A stretch of 64,000 nt of DNA, taken from NCBI RefSeq assembly GCF_024679245.1, contig NC_090178.1, positions 17,240,713 to 17,304,712 on the forward strand, in the 5' to 3' direction. A program made the translations under genes and the position numbers. The first letter of the stretch is position 1, and each line of letters opens with the position of its first letter. This document shows positions 1-20,459 of this stretch, piece by piece. Under the pieces are notes generated by a model. The model saw nothing but the letters and a program-made list of their open reading frames with translations, made no database searches and was not told the origin of the DNA. Origin of the DNA: Pseudorasbora parva. Taxonomy: Eukaryota > Chordata > Actinopteri > Cypriniformes > Gobionidae.

Positions 1-1325
1 GTGTTAGTTGTTGAGATGTGCTTGTCAGTTTGTGATGAGGAGAACTGTTTGCTGATGAGGGATGTTTTGTTTGTAAAAAATGATGCAAAGTCATCAGCTG
101 TAAGAGTTGATGAAGGAGGGGGAGGAGGAGGACAAAGGAGAGAGGAGAATGTTTTAAAGAGTTTGCGAGAGTCAGAGCATTTGTTGATTTTGTTGTGGTA
201 GTATGTTGTTTTAGCAGTGGAGACATTTGTAGAGAAAGAAGAGAGAAGTGACTGATACAAGGTAAGGTCAGTATAGTTTTTAGATTTCCGCCATTTCCTC
301 TCTGCCGCCCTGAGTCCAGAGCGATGTTCACGGAGAACATCAGACAGCCAGGGGGCAGATGGGGTGGGGCGGGCTGGTCTGGATGAGAGGGGGCAAAAAC
401 TGTCTAAGGAGGATGTTAGAGTGGAGCAAAGAGTGTTGGTAGCACTGTTAGTGTCCAGTGCTGAGAACTGAGCAGGTGGAGGGAGTGAAGATGATACCAT
501 AGTGGATAGGCGAGAGGGAGAGAGGGAGCGTAGATTACGCCGAAAGGTGATCTGTGTTGGAGTGCGTGTTGTATCAGGAGTCAGTATAAGGTTAAGAGTG
601 ATGAGAAAGTGGTCTGAGGTGTGTAATGGAGTAACTAAAGTGTTGTCCGTGGAGCAGTTGCGTGTGTATACAAGGTCTAATTGGTTACCTGATCTGTGAG
701 TAGCCGTAGTAGATACTAACTTAAGGTCAAATGAAGTCAGTAGAGTGCTGAAGTCTGCAGCTAGGTGTTTATCAAGATGGATGTTGAAGTCACCAAGCAG
801 AATCAGTGGAGTGCCATCCTCAGGGAAGTTAGAAAGTAACACATCCAACTCCTCCACAAAGTTACCGAGGTGACCTGGAGGACGATAGACCACTACCACA
901 TGGATTTTAACAGGGTGAGTAACAGTGATTGAGTGCGATTCAAATGAACTGGCCGGTAGAGATGGTAATGGTTCAAATTTCCAATAATTTGAGATAAGCA
1001 AACCAGTACCCCCACCCCTCCCAATAGGCCGAGGAGTGTGTGAAAAAGTTAAATTGGTTGAAAGGGCTGCAGGAGTGGCAGTGTCCTCTGGTTTGATCCA
1101 GGTCTCAGTTAGGGCCATGAGGCTGAGCTGAGAATGAGTCCCAATAGATGAAATGAAGTCTGCTTTGTTTACAGCAGACTGACAATTCCAGAGACCAATT
1201 GGAATAGAGAGTAAAGTAGCAGAGGATGTTAGGATATAGCGCAAATTATTAGGATTGCGGCGTCTCATGCGTACAGCGCGTGAATTACGAGTGCTAGTAG
1301 TTATAGTTGAGATTTGGAAGCACAT
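1..1325 (-). CDS. L2-type LINE ORF2, endonuclease half (3' end off window)
   Basis: Reading the minus strand from an ATG at 1325-1323, one frame stays open to the window edge, about 441 codons. An in-frame stop lies eight codons upstream, so this is the first available Met. APE-type endonuclease motifs appear in order: LWNCQSAVNK (about residues 45-54), ALTETW (71-76), VYRPPG (146-151), LLGDFNIH (176-183) and TSDH (236-239). A Ser/Pro/Thr-rich linker with a conserved LREHRSGLRAAERKW-type segment follows. These are hallmarks of L2/CR1-clade non-LTR retrotransposons, whose endonuclease nicks target DNA before target-primed reverse transcription. The reverse transcriptase should lie to the left of the window and is not visible. 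No stop or frameshift was found, which is unusual among the decayed repeats around it. Family is secure; the exact subfamily is not. Confidence 0.85.
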   Translation of the reverse strand, partial: MCFQISTITTSTRNSRAVRMRRRNPNNLRYILTSSATLLSIPIGLWNCQSAVNKADFISSIGTHSQLSLMALTETWIKPEDTATPAALSTNLTFSHTPRPIGRGGGTGLLISNYWKFEPLPSLPASSFESHSITVTHPVKIHVVVVYRPPGHLGNFVEELDVLLSNFPEDGTPLILLGDFNIHLDKHLAADFSTLLTSFDLKLVSTTATHRSGNQLDLVYTRNCSTDNTLVTPLHTSDHFLITLNLILTPDTTRTPTQITFRRNLRSLSPSRLSTMVSSSLPPPAQFSALDTNSATNTLCSTLTSSLDSFCPLSSRPARPTPSAPWLSDVLREHRSGLRAAERKWRKSKNYTDLTLYQSLLSSFSTNVSTAKTTYYHNKINKCSDSRKLFKTFSSLLCPPPPPPSSTLTADDFASFFTNKTSLISKQFSSSQTDKHISTTN

Positions 1326-1790
1326 GGTGAAAAGGCCAGATAGGAATTAGAGCCGAACACAAATAATGAAAAGGAAGATGATACTCAAGTGCCTTGCCGG
1401 GGTCCTTGCTCGAGAGGAGTTGCACTGGGAAGAGTTGAAGTCTTTACACTCGTCGGTCTTCACACAAGGAGGGCTTCACACTGCCGCTTCCGCTGCCGCG
1501 GACTATCACGCTATTTATACTCACTTGAGTATCGTTATTGAAAGCAGCTGGGAACGCCCCCAACAAACTGACTCCCAACGTGGCAAAGACCAAACAAATG
1601 CTAACTCAACAAATGCTAACTCCCACACACACCACCACAATACACCAAAACTACTAATACACACCACTGCACCACACAGACACACTTATCCAACAACAAA
1701 TGAACAAACAATCAAAAATGAGAAAAGTTACAAACACTTACACAGTAGTTGTCTATCAGTCAATCAATGCTTCACCTCAGTTGAAAGTGG
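1326..1790 (-). other. Probable 5' UTR of the L2-type LINE
   Basis: This lies directly upstream of the LINE ORF in its reading direction. It is GC-richer around 1420-1520, then CA-rich on the plus strand, with a short tandem duplication of AACAAATGCTAACTC near 1592-1625. A TATA-like string (TATAAATAG, minus strand, about 1511-1519) could be part of an internal promoter, but this is inference. The open frame on the plus strand here has no recognisable domain. Confidence 0.4.
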
Positions 1791-1815
1791 ACAAAAGATA
1801 CAGATCAAACCAACA

Positions 1816-2165
1816 GGGGCCAGATTTACTAAACAGGGTAAATTAGTGTGAGAGCGTTATTTAAACAAACGCAGATGGGAGTGTAAAGTTCTGCGCGTGC
1901 TCTACTGACGACACGCAAATTAAAGAACACGGATGCAGCCGGAACATTTTCATACTGACCAATATAATCCACCAGTTAGCGTCTGGTTTAAGACGTGCTT
2001 TTTTGGGAGGTAAATAATGGTGCAAACACTAGTAAATTGACAAGGACAAACCAGCAATCACATTTTTCACTGCGTGTCTTTCGTAAATCCTGACAGTTTT
2101 TTTTTGTTTTTTTTTACGCCAAAAGCGGGTTTGCACTGGCGCAACCTGTTAGTAAATTTGGTCCC
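1816..2165. mobile_element. Non-autonomous DNA element (MITE), about 350 bp
   Basis: Terminal inverted repeats of about 21-22 bp: GGGGCCAGATTTACTAA at the left and its imperfect reverse complement TTAGTAAATTTGGTCCC at the right. No transposase is present. No convincing target duplication was found, so the superfamily is not assigned. It sits just 5' of the LINE fragment. Confidence 0.6.
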
Positions 2166-2500
2166 AGGTAATACGGGTGTGTCTCCCCATCTACTTTTGA
2201 TCCAATCGACCAAAATGCAAAAGGTGTAAACAGGGCCTAAGATGATTTGCAAGACCTTGCAGCTGGCAGTAAGTTTGTTTTGTTTTGCTAGAAATCATTA
2301 TCTCCATCGAGAAGATGAAAGGAATATTACTTTTGAAATTGTACGGTTGTGATCTATTAGTCTGTAAGACTTTAAATTTAAAGTTTGAAGTTTCTGCACT
2401 TTTAGTTTCACTCTTATCGGTCTCTCCTTTATTACTAATCCTTCTTTAATCTAGTATATTATCTAGTGAACAACACCCCACACTCATCCCCTATCACTCC
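2166..2500. other. AT-rich spacer, no feature seen
   Basis: Low-complexity AT-rich sequence between a MITE and a LINE relic. No coding or structural signal was recognised. Confidence 0.5.
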
Positions 2501-2505
2501 AACCT

Positions 2506-3000
2506 TTTTTGTGAGACAACATTTCTGATGTTGTCACACCAATCCTCAAGGAATTCTGTCTAGATCCAGCAGATTTAAATAATTACACATGATGTATCTT
2601 AAATCTACCTTTTTTTAAGAAAATGCTTGAAGAGTTTTATTCCTGTCAGCTCTATTTGCACCATCAAGTTTCAAATAATCTATATAAGCCTTTTCAGCCT
2701 GGATTTCATCCTTGACATAGCACTTAGACAGCTCTCCAGAGTCTCTACAGGTTGTTACAGATGACCTCCTCCTTTCTCTTGTCTTCATCTTCTCAATCTC
2801 ATGAAATGTGATCCACTCTGCAATAATATACTTCAGCAATTGGCTCTGCTGACATGGATCACTTATTTACCTTAAGTAGTAGCTGATTATTTCTCCATTA
2901 ACACGATCACTTCCTCCCTTATTCACAACTTGCCTCCCTTATTCACAAGGTGTACCCCAGGGATAAGTGCTTAGTCCTCTCCCTTTTGTAAACTGGTATG
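2506..3000 (+). pseudogene. Decayed LINE reverse-transcriptase fragment
   Basis: Pieces of a non-LTR reverse transcriptase can be read in shifting plus-strand frames: VVTPILKEFCLDPADLNNY near 2527-2586, then MLEEF and NNLYKPFQPGFHP-like peptide near 2620-2710, and a decayed GVPQGSVLGPL-type block near 2949-2985 (reads GVPQG then a stop). Several stops and frameshifts interrupt it. The order matches the fingers/palm region of L2/Rex-type LINEs. It is far more decayed than the LINE at 1-1325 and in the opposite orientation, so it is a separate, older insertion. Confidence 0.7.
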
Positions 3001-3088
3001 TTCTGTTAGTATAATGAAAAGTTATCAATATATATTATGTTTGCAATTACATTTATTTTGTCACAATGGCTACTTTTGGATGTTTGTT

Positions 3089-3687
3089 AAAGGTCCCGTT
3101 CTTCGCGTGTTTTCGAAGCTTTGATTATGTTTACAGTGTGCAATATAACATGAGTTCATGTTTCGCGTGTAAAAACACAGTATTTTTCACACAATTTACT
3201 TATCTGTACAGCACTGTTTTCTCTGTCCTAAAAAAACGGCCTGATGATTTCCTTGTTCTATGAAATCCCTCCTTCAGTAACGACTTCTGATTGGGCCAGC
3301 GCTTCCCGTGTTGTGATAGGACAGCAGCTTAGCGCACTTTGCCCGGAAAGGTCCCGCCTCTTACCATTACGGGGAGATGCAAGCGCTGAATGCGCACCAC
3401 GTGAGAGAGCAACAAGACCACGCCCCCTATTTTGCGTGTAGGCCTACTTGTGGGCGGAGGGTTAGTCAACAAGCGGTTCTAGTGACGTCATTCCTGAAGG
3501 AAGTGCAAGGGTGTAGTCCAAACCGGCCGTTCACTGTAGGCTTTGAAAGGGAACTTCTGTTAAATAAAATATCTCGCTTGGCATCGAACTTTGAGCTTTA
3601 TAATTTTACAGGTATTATTTATGCTCCAACAGCAACATTTCACACTAACTAAAGTTTGAAAGATGGAATCGTGAAGAACGGGACCTT
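3089..3687. mobile_element. MITE with AAGGTCCCGTTCTTC ends, about 600 bp
   Basis: The left end AAGGTCCCGTTCTTCGCG (about 3089-3107) is inverted at the right (about 3670-3687, CGTGAAGAACGGGACCTT). The internal GC-rich, CpG-containing segment has no transposase. The three short overlapping open frames inside it are chance. No clear target duplication. Confidence 0.65.
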
Positions 3688-3755
3688 GGAAAATGAATTA
3701 GTATTACCGAAAACTACCAGCAGGGGTTAACGGCGTCATGCTAACCAACAAATCT

Positions 3756-4405
3756 TTAAAGGGATAGGTCACCCAAAAAATGACAATTTGGTGTTTATCT
3801 GCTTACCCCCAGGGCATCCTAGATGTAGGTGTGTTTGTTTCTTCAGTAGAACACAAATTAAGATTTTTAACTCCAACCGTTGCTCGTATAATGCATGTCA
3901 ATGGGGTGTATTTCTATGAGACTAAAACACACACAGACATACGAATCCATATTAAACCCTGCGGCCTGTATATATATATAGAGATTCCTCATTAGTGCCT
4001 GCGAGGATCAGTTGAATGAGGAATATACGCAAATAATCTATGATCCCGCCATTTTTTTTTTTTACTTTATTCAACGGAAGTAATGGCGTTGGGAATACAG
4101 GATGAGATTCGTCTGATATGAGGTAAAAAAAATAACATACTCTTCGGTTTCTTGCAGAAACCAATTGTTTAATTTCTTAAGACATCAATGTGCCATGAGT
4201 CGTAGGTTTTAATATGGATTCGTATGTCTATGTATTTTTTACTCTCATAGAAATACACCCCATTGACATGCATTATACAAGCAACGGTTGGAGTAAAAAA
4301 TCTTGATGTGTTCTACTGAAGAAACAATCAAACCTTCATCTTGGATGCCCTGGGGGTAAGCAGATAAACATAAAATTTTAATTTTGGGGTGAACTATCCC
4401 TTTAA
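3756..4405. mobile_element. TTAA-flanked long-inverted-repeat MITE, family TTAA-1
   Basis: Begins TTAAAGGGATAGGTCACCC and ends GGGTGAACTATCCCTTTAA. The two arms (about 3756-3955 and 4200-4405) are long imperfect inverted repeats sharing a 'CTGCTTACCCCCAGGGCATC' block. The TTAA at each end fits a piggyBac- or Kolobok-type target site. Related ends recur at 8156-9008, 36918-37139, 41879-42211 and 50061-50462. Confidence 0.75.
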
Positions 4406-4450
4406 CCCCTTCGTTTTTCCCCGCAATACTTTGCTGATCTGCTGCACTTA

Positions 4451-4554
4451 TGTACCATGTGTATCAGTTACAACCAGTTTTACTAACTTATTCTTTCTCT
4501 ATATATATATAGAGTCTGTTTTTAAAACTGGTTGTAGCTGATACACATGGTACA
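4451..4554. repeat. Near-perfect hairpin, 32-nt arms
   Basis: Arm 4451-4482 and arm 4523-4554 are reverse complements with one mismatch, separated by about 40 nt of AT-rich loop. It is probably the core of a palindromic MITE; no protein or RNA family was recognised. Confidence 0.7.
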
Positions 4555-6048
4555 TATTTTAATATGCACAGGGAAGATGTAGACTGTCAGATAAAATGAA
4601 TCCTTTCTACACTGGATAAAAGAGGTTTCACAATTCATGAGTGTTTTTCTTCAGTTGTTAGCTTCATCATTCATCTAAGTGACTGTATTAATTTGGTGGC
4701 TTCATTACTTTATGATGAATTAAATGATTATGATTACATTTAGTTACAGCAGCCACTTCACTCTGTGTAGTTTGAATCACTTCAACTTCAGAGTGTCCGG
4801 TTTTCCCACAAGCCTTCCTTGGTAATGATTCACCCACCACTCATGTGATCCTCCTAACCATCCTCCATTGCCTCACTGACCCGCTCTTTTTTTCCCATAA
4901 ACCTCTTGACTGTGTGTATGTAACTGAACCCCAGTGGAAGTGTCATGGACCAGCTCCAAAAGCTTCAATCTTCCCTCCCTCTCTCCTCTGTCGTCCTCTC
5001 ATTTTCGTTTTCAGCTGTTCTCTCCCACATGCTAACCCAACGTCCACCAGAAGGACTCCCTCCCCCAACGGCATCTCCCGTTCTCCTTTTCCATTTCCTT
5101 CTTTGGTGAAAATGCTGAAAAAGAGAAGGGGAGGAAGACCTTCACCAGTTTTGAGAGGGAGCGCATTTGGCCACGTGTTTGTTTTAAGTTCTTATGTCTC
5201 ATCAAGGCAAAGAAATAGCACACTCAGCACGTTTGCACATAAACACACCCATCTAGAGTCACAAGGTAACCCCGGAATAAGAGGGCTGTAGGGGATAATA
5301 TTAGGTTCTTGGGTATGTAACAATATCTTTGGCCTAAATGTAATCAATTTGCACTAAAATATTTAGAATAATCTAATCCCTTAAAAAAAGACGTCAGAAT
5401 TTGTTTAATTTATAAAATATTTATTAACAAACAATCAATAACAATTATTTTTAATTTTTAAAAAATGAAATCTTTTTTTTACCACACCTCAAACTTACAA
5501 AGCTTGTATCACAATAATTTTCATTAAATGCACATTAGCCAACTCTTTCTCTCCTGCATTAAAGCTCAAAGTGAATATATATACTTATACATTTAGAAAT
5601 ATTCAGAGGGTGAAACTAGTAAAATTGGCATTAAAAAATTATAATACTTACTGTCTCAATTTGACAACATGCATACTATCATCTGTGACATACTGACACA
5701 AATATTATTTAATTGCATTCACTCTTAACACAGAGACATATTTATAAAGATTTAAGAAATTCTGACTGTAGAGGTCATATTGTAGACAAAAAAACAAACA
5801 GTAAGTGAACAGGAAATAGCATGTAGTTTGGTGTATATATACAGTGTAATGCGTGTTGTATCTTGAAGTTTCCGTGCTTCTATAGATAATTCAAGCTATA
5901 TTAGTGCAAATGCAAGTCCGTCTTCCCCCTGTATACAAAATGCATTTCCAAATCATCTATGGGCCACAGAAACATTTCAGCTGTTATTATTATTATAATC
6001 TTTTTGTTGACTTTTGATTTCTATGCATTATTTTTTGTTTTGAAGGCA
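4555..6048. other. Intergenic AT-rich stretch, no gene seen
   Basis: No recognisable coding exon, RNA gene or transposon ends. A 148-codon plus-strand open frame at 4845-5291 has no domain and no splice context. Confidence 0.5.
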
Positions 6049-6057
6049 TTGCAATGC

Positions 6058-6371
6058 TAGCCTAGAAATCTAGACGCACCCTATCGGCAGCAAATCTAAT
6101 CTGTCCGCGAGTGTCGTCTAGCAACTCTCAATACACTGTAAACGGGAAACTCTTGACGGGCCAATCACATCGTGTATAGAGTCGGTGGGCGGGGCTTAAC
6201 ATAATGATGACGGCCTAATTGCTTTGCGTGCTTCTAGTAAATACAGAAACTGGTGAACGGCGGCGGTCTTTCGAATCAGCTTTGACCGCGACTCTGGAAG
6301 ACTTGGAGTTAAGCTTTCCTCTGAGAAAAGAACAAAGAACTGGCTTGATGTGGGTCTGGCTTGTCAGGCTA
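6058..6371. mobile_element. MITE with 9-bp target duplication (copy A, deleted)
   Basis: Termini TAGCCTAGAAATCTAGACGC and, at the right, GTCTGGCTTGTCAGGCTA. It is flanked by a perfect 9-bp direct repeat TTGCAATGC (6049-6057 and 6372-6380). The interior is GC-rich and nearly identical over long stretches to copy B at 23072-23598, but lacks about 215 bp that copy B has before the right end. No transposase. Confidence 0.85.
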
Positions 6372-6471
6372 TTGCAATGCATTAAGAGAAGAAACTCTGC
6401 TTAGAAACAAAAATTTTTAGAGACGTTTTAGAAAAAGTGCTCACTAACTACAGCATTCAACATTCACATGA

Positions 6472-6673
<202 letters not shown>

Positions 6674-6737
6674 TGACATACATGTTGTGTAAAAGCTAGA
6701 TTTTCAGTGTTGAGTGGCTGCTTCTCAAAGTGGAACC

Positions 6738-6743
6738 TTTATT
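6738..6743 (-). promoter_or_regulatory. fhl3: Candidate poly(A) signal of fhl3
   Basis: AATAAA on the minus strand, about 630 nt after the fhl3 stop codon, and the only such hexamer I found between the stop and the AT repeat. It would give a 3' UTR of roughly 650 nt. Function is inferred from position. Confidence 0.5.
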
Positions 6744-7375
6744 GTACCCGAAACTCAAAATAAGTTGTGCATTCATCCCTGTTCTTACACTTTACTTGGC
6801 ATGGGGTGTTTGGAACAATTCTAAATGGTTGTTCAGTCACTTTAACAGAACACCAAACCTTTAACCTTTGGGTGTTTATGAAGGAATCTGTTTAAGTTCT
6901 TTCACAGGCTGCAAATACAGACTACATCCACCCGTTAATGACCATTACCAGCCTCATGACAGCTCTGGTTGGCCAGGAAAAAAAAAGATGGCAATAACTA
7001 GCAGGGAGATCAGATCTTTTTATGCGTGCATAGAGACCTACTCACTAATGGAGTGTTGATTCTGGATTTTGCAACGAAAGGCTGTAGTAGGGACTCAACA
7101 TTGCATGGCTTTCAAGTCAAGTTTAAGGCTTTCAAGTTTCAGCAATCTTTGGTGCATCTTTTAAAAGTGTCTGGTTGTAAACCAGAAAGCCTATTCTTGG
7201 AGTAGTTTGGTGAAGCTGAGACCATTGTGTGTGGTGGTAGTTTGCTGCGATCTCAAACAGCAGCATCAGCATGGACATAAATTGAGACAGGAATTCTCAG
7301 GTGAAGGCACAGCAGTGTAAAATAGAGACGTATGCGTGTATATAGAAGACAAGGTGTGTGAATGGGGGTTGCATT

Positions 7376-17209
<9,834 letters not shown>

Positions 17210-17233
17210 GTTGCTCCTGATCCGAATCAGTCC
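17210..17233 (-). other. fhl3: fhl3 5' UTR segment in the first coding exon
   Basis: 24 nt between the acceptor GTGTTACAG and the start codon. The acceptor implies at least one upstream non-coding exon; see 55302-55450. Confidence 0.75.
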
Positions 17234-17799
17234 CTGTAACACACATGGAAGATACAGATAGGTGAGGCTTCAATCACAGCTGTATCACCCTGAGAGAGAA
17301 AGAGAGACACTAACAAACACATACAGGCAGATCCGTCATGAAGCACTGTGCAAAACGTCTATTAAGTTTTATAGCTCTGTGATGATAGCTGGGAAATGAG
17401 AGGGAGGAAGCTGGAACTTTAGCAAGCGCACAACTCTATGCTGCGTGTGACGTGGCAGCTGTAGCAGAATTTCAATAGGAGCTCACTTTTAGAGAAATAA
17501 TCATTGTTTTAAGAGCTTTGTTTTTCTTGGCCACCGAGCAAAGATGGCTTTGACTGATGCATTTGAATTATTTTATCACCATCTTACACTACGATGGCAG
17601 TGTTTTTAGGACACTGTAGCGAGTTAAAAGTACTTTTAACTAAATGCATCTCAAGGACTTATTCCAGTCTGTTTTGTCTGCATCTTGCTGTTTTTTAAAA
17701 GCAAGAACGGCCCCTTATACGGCTAGCCTTTCAGTGCCTTTTAAGCAAATCATTAAAGTTTACAAATCAGACTGATAGATGAATTGATATTGATTAGTC

Positions 17800-18200
17800 A
17801 CCTGACACTACCATTCAATTTCTTTTAAAGTAATTCATACTTTGATTTAGCAAGTATGCATTTAACTGATCAAAAATAACAGTAAAAACATTTATAATAC
17901 AAATTTCTATTTCAAATAAATGCTGTTCTTTTGAACGTTCCATTCATCAAAATGTATAATGGTTTTCAAAAAAAAAAATATTAAGCAGCCCAATTGTTTT
18001 CAGTTGTGACAATAGGAATGTTTCTTGAGCACCAAATCAACATATAAGAATGTTTTCTGAAGGAGTGTGTGACACTGGAGAAAAAAAATGTTTTTCCATC
18101 ATATGAATAAATTATATTATAAATGAATATAGAAAATATTTATTTCAATTTGTAATAATATTTCACAATATTACTGTTTTACCTGTATATTTGATCACAT
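17800..18200 (-). repeat. Dispersed repeat family R1, copy 2
   Basis: Reverse orientation of the 13372-13735 repeat: AACTGATCAAAAATAACAGT, TTTATAATACAAATTTCTAT, AAATGCTGTTCTTTTGAACG and TTTCTTGAGCACCAAATCA. Non-coding. Confidence 0.6.
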
Positions 18201-18297
18201 AAATGCAGCCTAGTCTTTTTTCAAAAACATTTAAAAATATTACCAACTACCTATTACCCAAATGTTTGAGTAGTGTACAATACATCACCTAATTAAT

Positions 18298-18392
18298 ATT
18301 TACATTTCACATTTATGCATTTGGCAGAGGCTTTAATCCAAAAAACGACTTGCATTGTATTAAATGTATACTTTTGTAAGTTCTTGCTCCCA
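18298..18392 (-). repeat. Truncated SINE tail
   Basis: On the minus strand it shows AGCAAGAACTTAC, ATGCAAGTCG, GCCTCTGCCAAATGCATAAA and AAATGTAAAT, i.e. the 3' half of the SINE family at 42037-42199. The tRNA-like head is missing. Confidence 0.7.
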
Positions 18393-18839
18393 CATATGTC
18401 CAAATAGGCAGACAAAGATTTCAGATTTCCCATTGATTTCCTCTTTGTTATCGGTTTTATCAAATTCCTGGAGTTTGCACCTAACCCAGGCATTCTCGCT
18501 TTGGCATCCATGTGCAGAAAAAAAAAGACAAACTCATCATTGCGTGGCGCATAAAAGGCCTACAAGATCACAGAGGTAAGACTATATTCTTGTTTGGAAA
18601 AAGACCTCATTCTGTTGGAGGTCTGCACATTTGCATGCTTCACCAGCAAATATTTGTGAATAAACACGTCTGCCTCGGATGCGCAGACCACCTAGTGAAG
18701 TGTTTAGAGAACAGCAAAAGTGACAAGAACTCTTAAATTTTTTTAAAAGAACAAGCGCTGATCCAAAACAAAGAAGTTTTTTTTTTTTTTTTTTTAAGTT
18801 TGTAATGCCTGTCTTCCATCACACAATCTTCTTCATAGG

Positions 18840-19700
18840 GGAGTACAGATCAGATTTGTTCACATTCGGTACAATAACATACCCCATGTTCACAATGTGA
18901 GGTGTTAAAACCATTTACAGTACACACATAAACCAACAGTGTAATAAAAACACCAGGTTGACCTTAACGTGAGCGTACGGCCCTGCGAGTGCCCGTCACG
19001 GAATAATATTGTTACAGCGTTGCGGCAACGCTATCAGGTTGCCAAAACATTACCGAGACGTTGGAGGAAAGCCTTATGATAAGTGATAGGCCTCCCTGGC
19101 AGAGACAAACCCATGTGTATCAGTTTCCACCCAGCTAATAACAATAATCAGCCACCGCTGAAATAATGAATCTATTTGCGCTGCCTGTCTTACACACGCC
19201 CACAGGGAGGGTGTAATCACGGGACGCGAGATGAAAGATATCAACCACCGTGTTTCATCTTTCCTCTTTCCCCTGGCAAGACAAAAGGCTTCAAATGATC
19301 GTGGGTGTGAAAGGGTAAGATAAAAAAAGGGTGACGCACCTCCTGAGCTTCATAAATAATCAGCTGACACTCTTTTACTACGATGATACCACTTACCCTC
19401 AGCTGAGAGCTGCTCTAAAAGCTTCTTTGCCCTGAATCTGCTCGTAAATTAGGGAGTGTACATGTTAAAGGCTCCTGTGTCCTGAGGCTGCCCCTGGTTT
19501 ACATCATTACAGACGTCCGTTTGAGGGAATATGAACCTTCTCTGTTCCCATCAAGGGTATCATGGTTCCGTGTTTCTCGCAGATGGGTCAATGACATGAT
19601 ACACTTTTTTGTCCAAGTCACTAATTTATTCAAATGTATATTAAAAATGCATATTCTCTTTTAACATATAATTTGGCTTTGTAGAGGCCAGACAAGGCTG
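18840..19700. promoter_or_regulatory. Transposon-free, GC-richer segment; candidate cis-regulatory element
   Basis: Higher GC than its surroundings and free of recognised repeat ends. Two CAGCTG E-boxes lie 39 bp apart (19361-19366 and 19400-19405), with TGATAAG and AGATAA GATA-type motifs near 19078 and 19318. CAGCTG is a preferred myogenic bHLH site and FHL3 is a muscle gene, so an intronic enhancer is plausible. Motifs this short also occur by chance. Confidence 0.3.
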
Positions 19701-19799
19701 GTTCAGGTTGTAAAATGTCATGTAGTGTGACACGATTCATGAGTCCAAACAGACAAATAACAAAATAATATGATTAACTAGAGATTCTAAAAACTATGA

Positions 19800-20068
19800 G
19801 GTTACACTTTATTTTAAGTTTCAGTAATTAACTAGTTGCTTATTAGCATGCATATTACTACGATATTGGCTGTTTATTAGTACTTATAAAGCACATGTTA
19901 ATGACTTTTTCTGCATAACCTTATTCTACATCCCTTAATCCTACCAATACCTAAACTTAAATGCTACAAAAGCTACCTTACTAATTATTAATAAGAAGCA
20001 AATTAGGAGTTTATTGAGGTAAAAGGCATAGTTAATAGTGAATGTGTTCCCCATACTAAAGTGTTACC
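19800..20068. mobile_element. MITE with GGTTACACTTTA / TAAAGTGTTACC ends
   Basis: About 270 bp with 12-bp imperfect inverted termini. The interior contains GCATGCATATTACT and TTATTCTACATCCCTTAAT blocks. The same type of end starts the repeat at 10074. Confidence 0.65.
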
Positions 20069-20459
20069 AAAAACGTTCATTGCTGCAGTATATTTAAAAA
20101 CATTAAATACATTTGAATTATTTTATAAATAAATAGTCAGGTTGAGTGATTGATTCAATGACTCACTCATGAAAACTTAACTTGTTTCATTACTGGATGA
20201 ATCAGTGAATCTCTTGAATGAATGATTCAATGACAAACACATTTTTAACAGGCACATGTCGCCACCTACTGCTGTACGTCAGTTTACCGGTCTACTGATG
20301 TTGATCGCTGTAGTAGACTCATTGTTAATATCTGAACTATAAAATGTTATCCCAGTACTTCTGTGATAATATGAATTATCGTAAGACAGAAGTAATGATG
20401 ATTGAAAAGATTATTTGTAAAGCTGTTTCACACTTATACGTGATAATTTTTCTCTCTGG

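Noticed and set aside
1366..1851. 161-codon plus-strand open frame
   Set aside because: Antisense to the LINE 5' UTR and running into a MITE; low-complexity Thr/His/Asn composition from a CA-rich tract and no domain.
4845..5291. 148-codon plus-strand open frame
   Set aside because: No recognised domain, no splice context, Ser/Pro-rich composition typical of chance frames.
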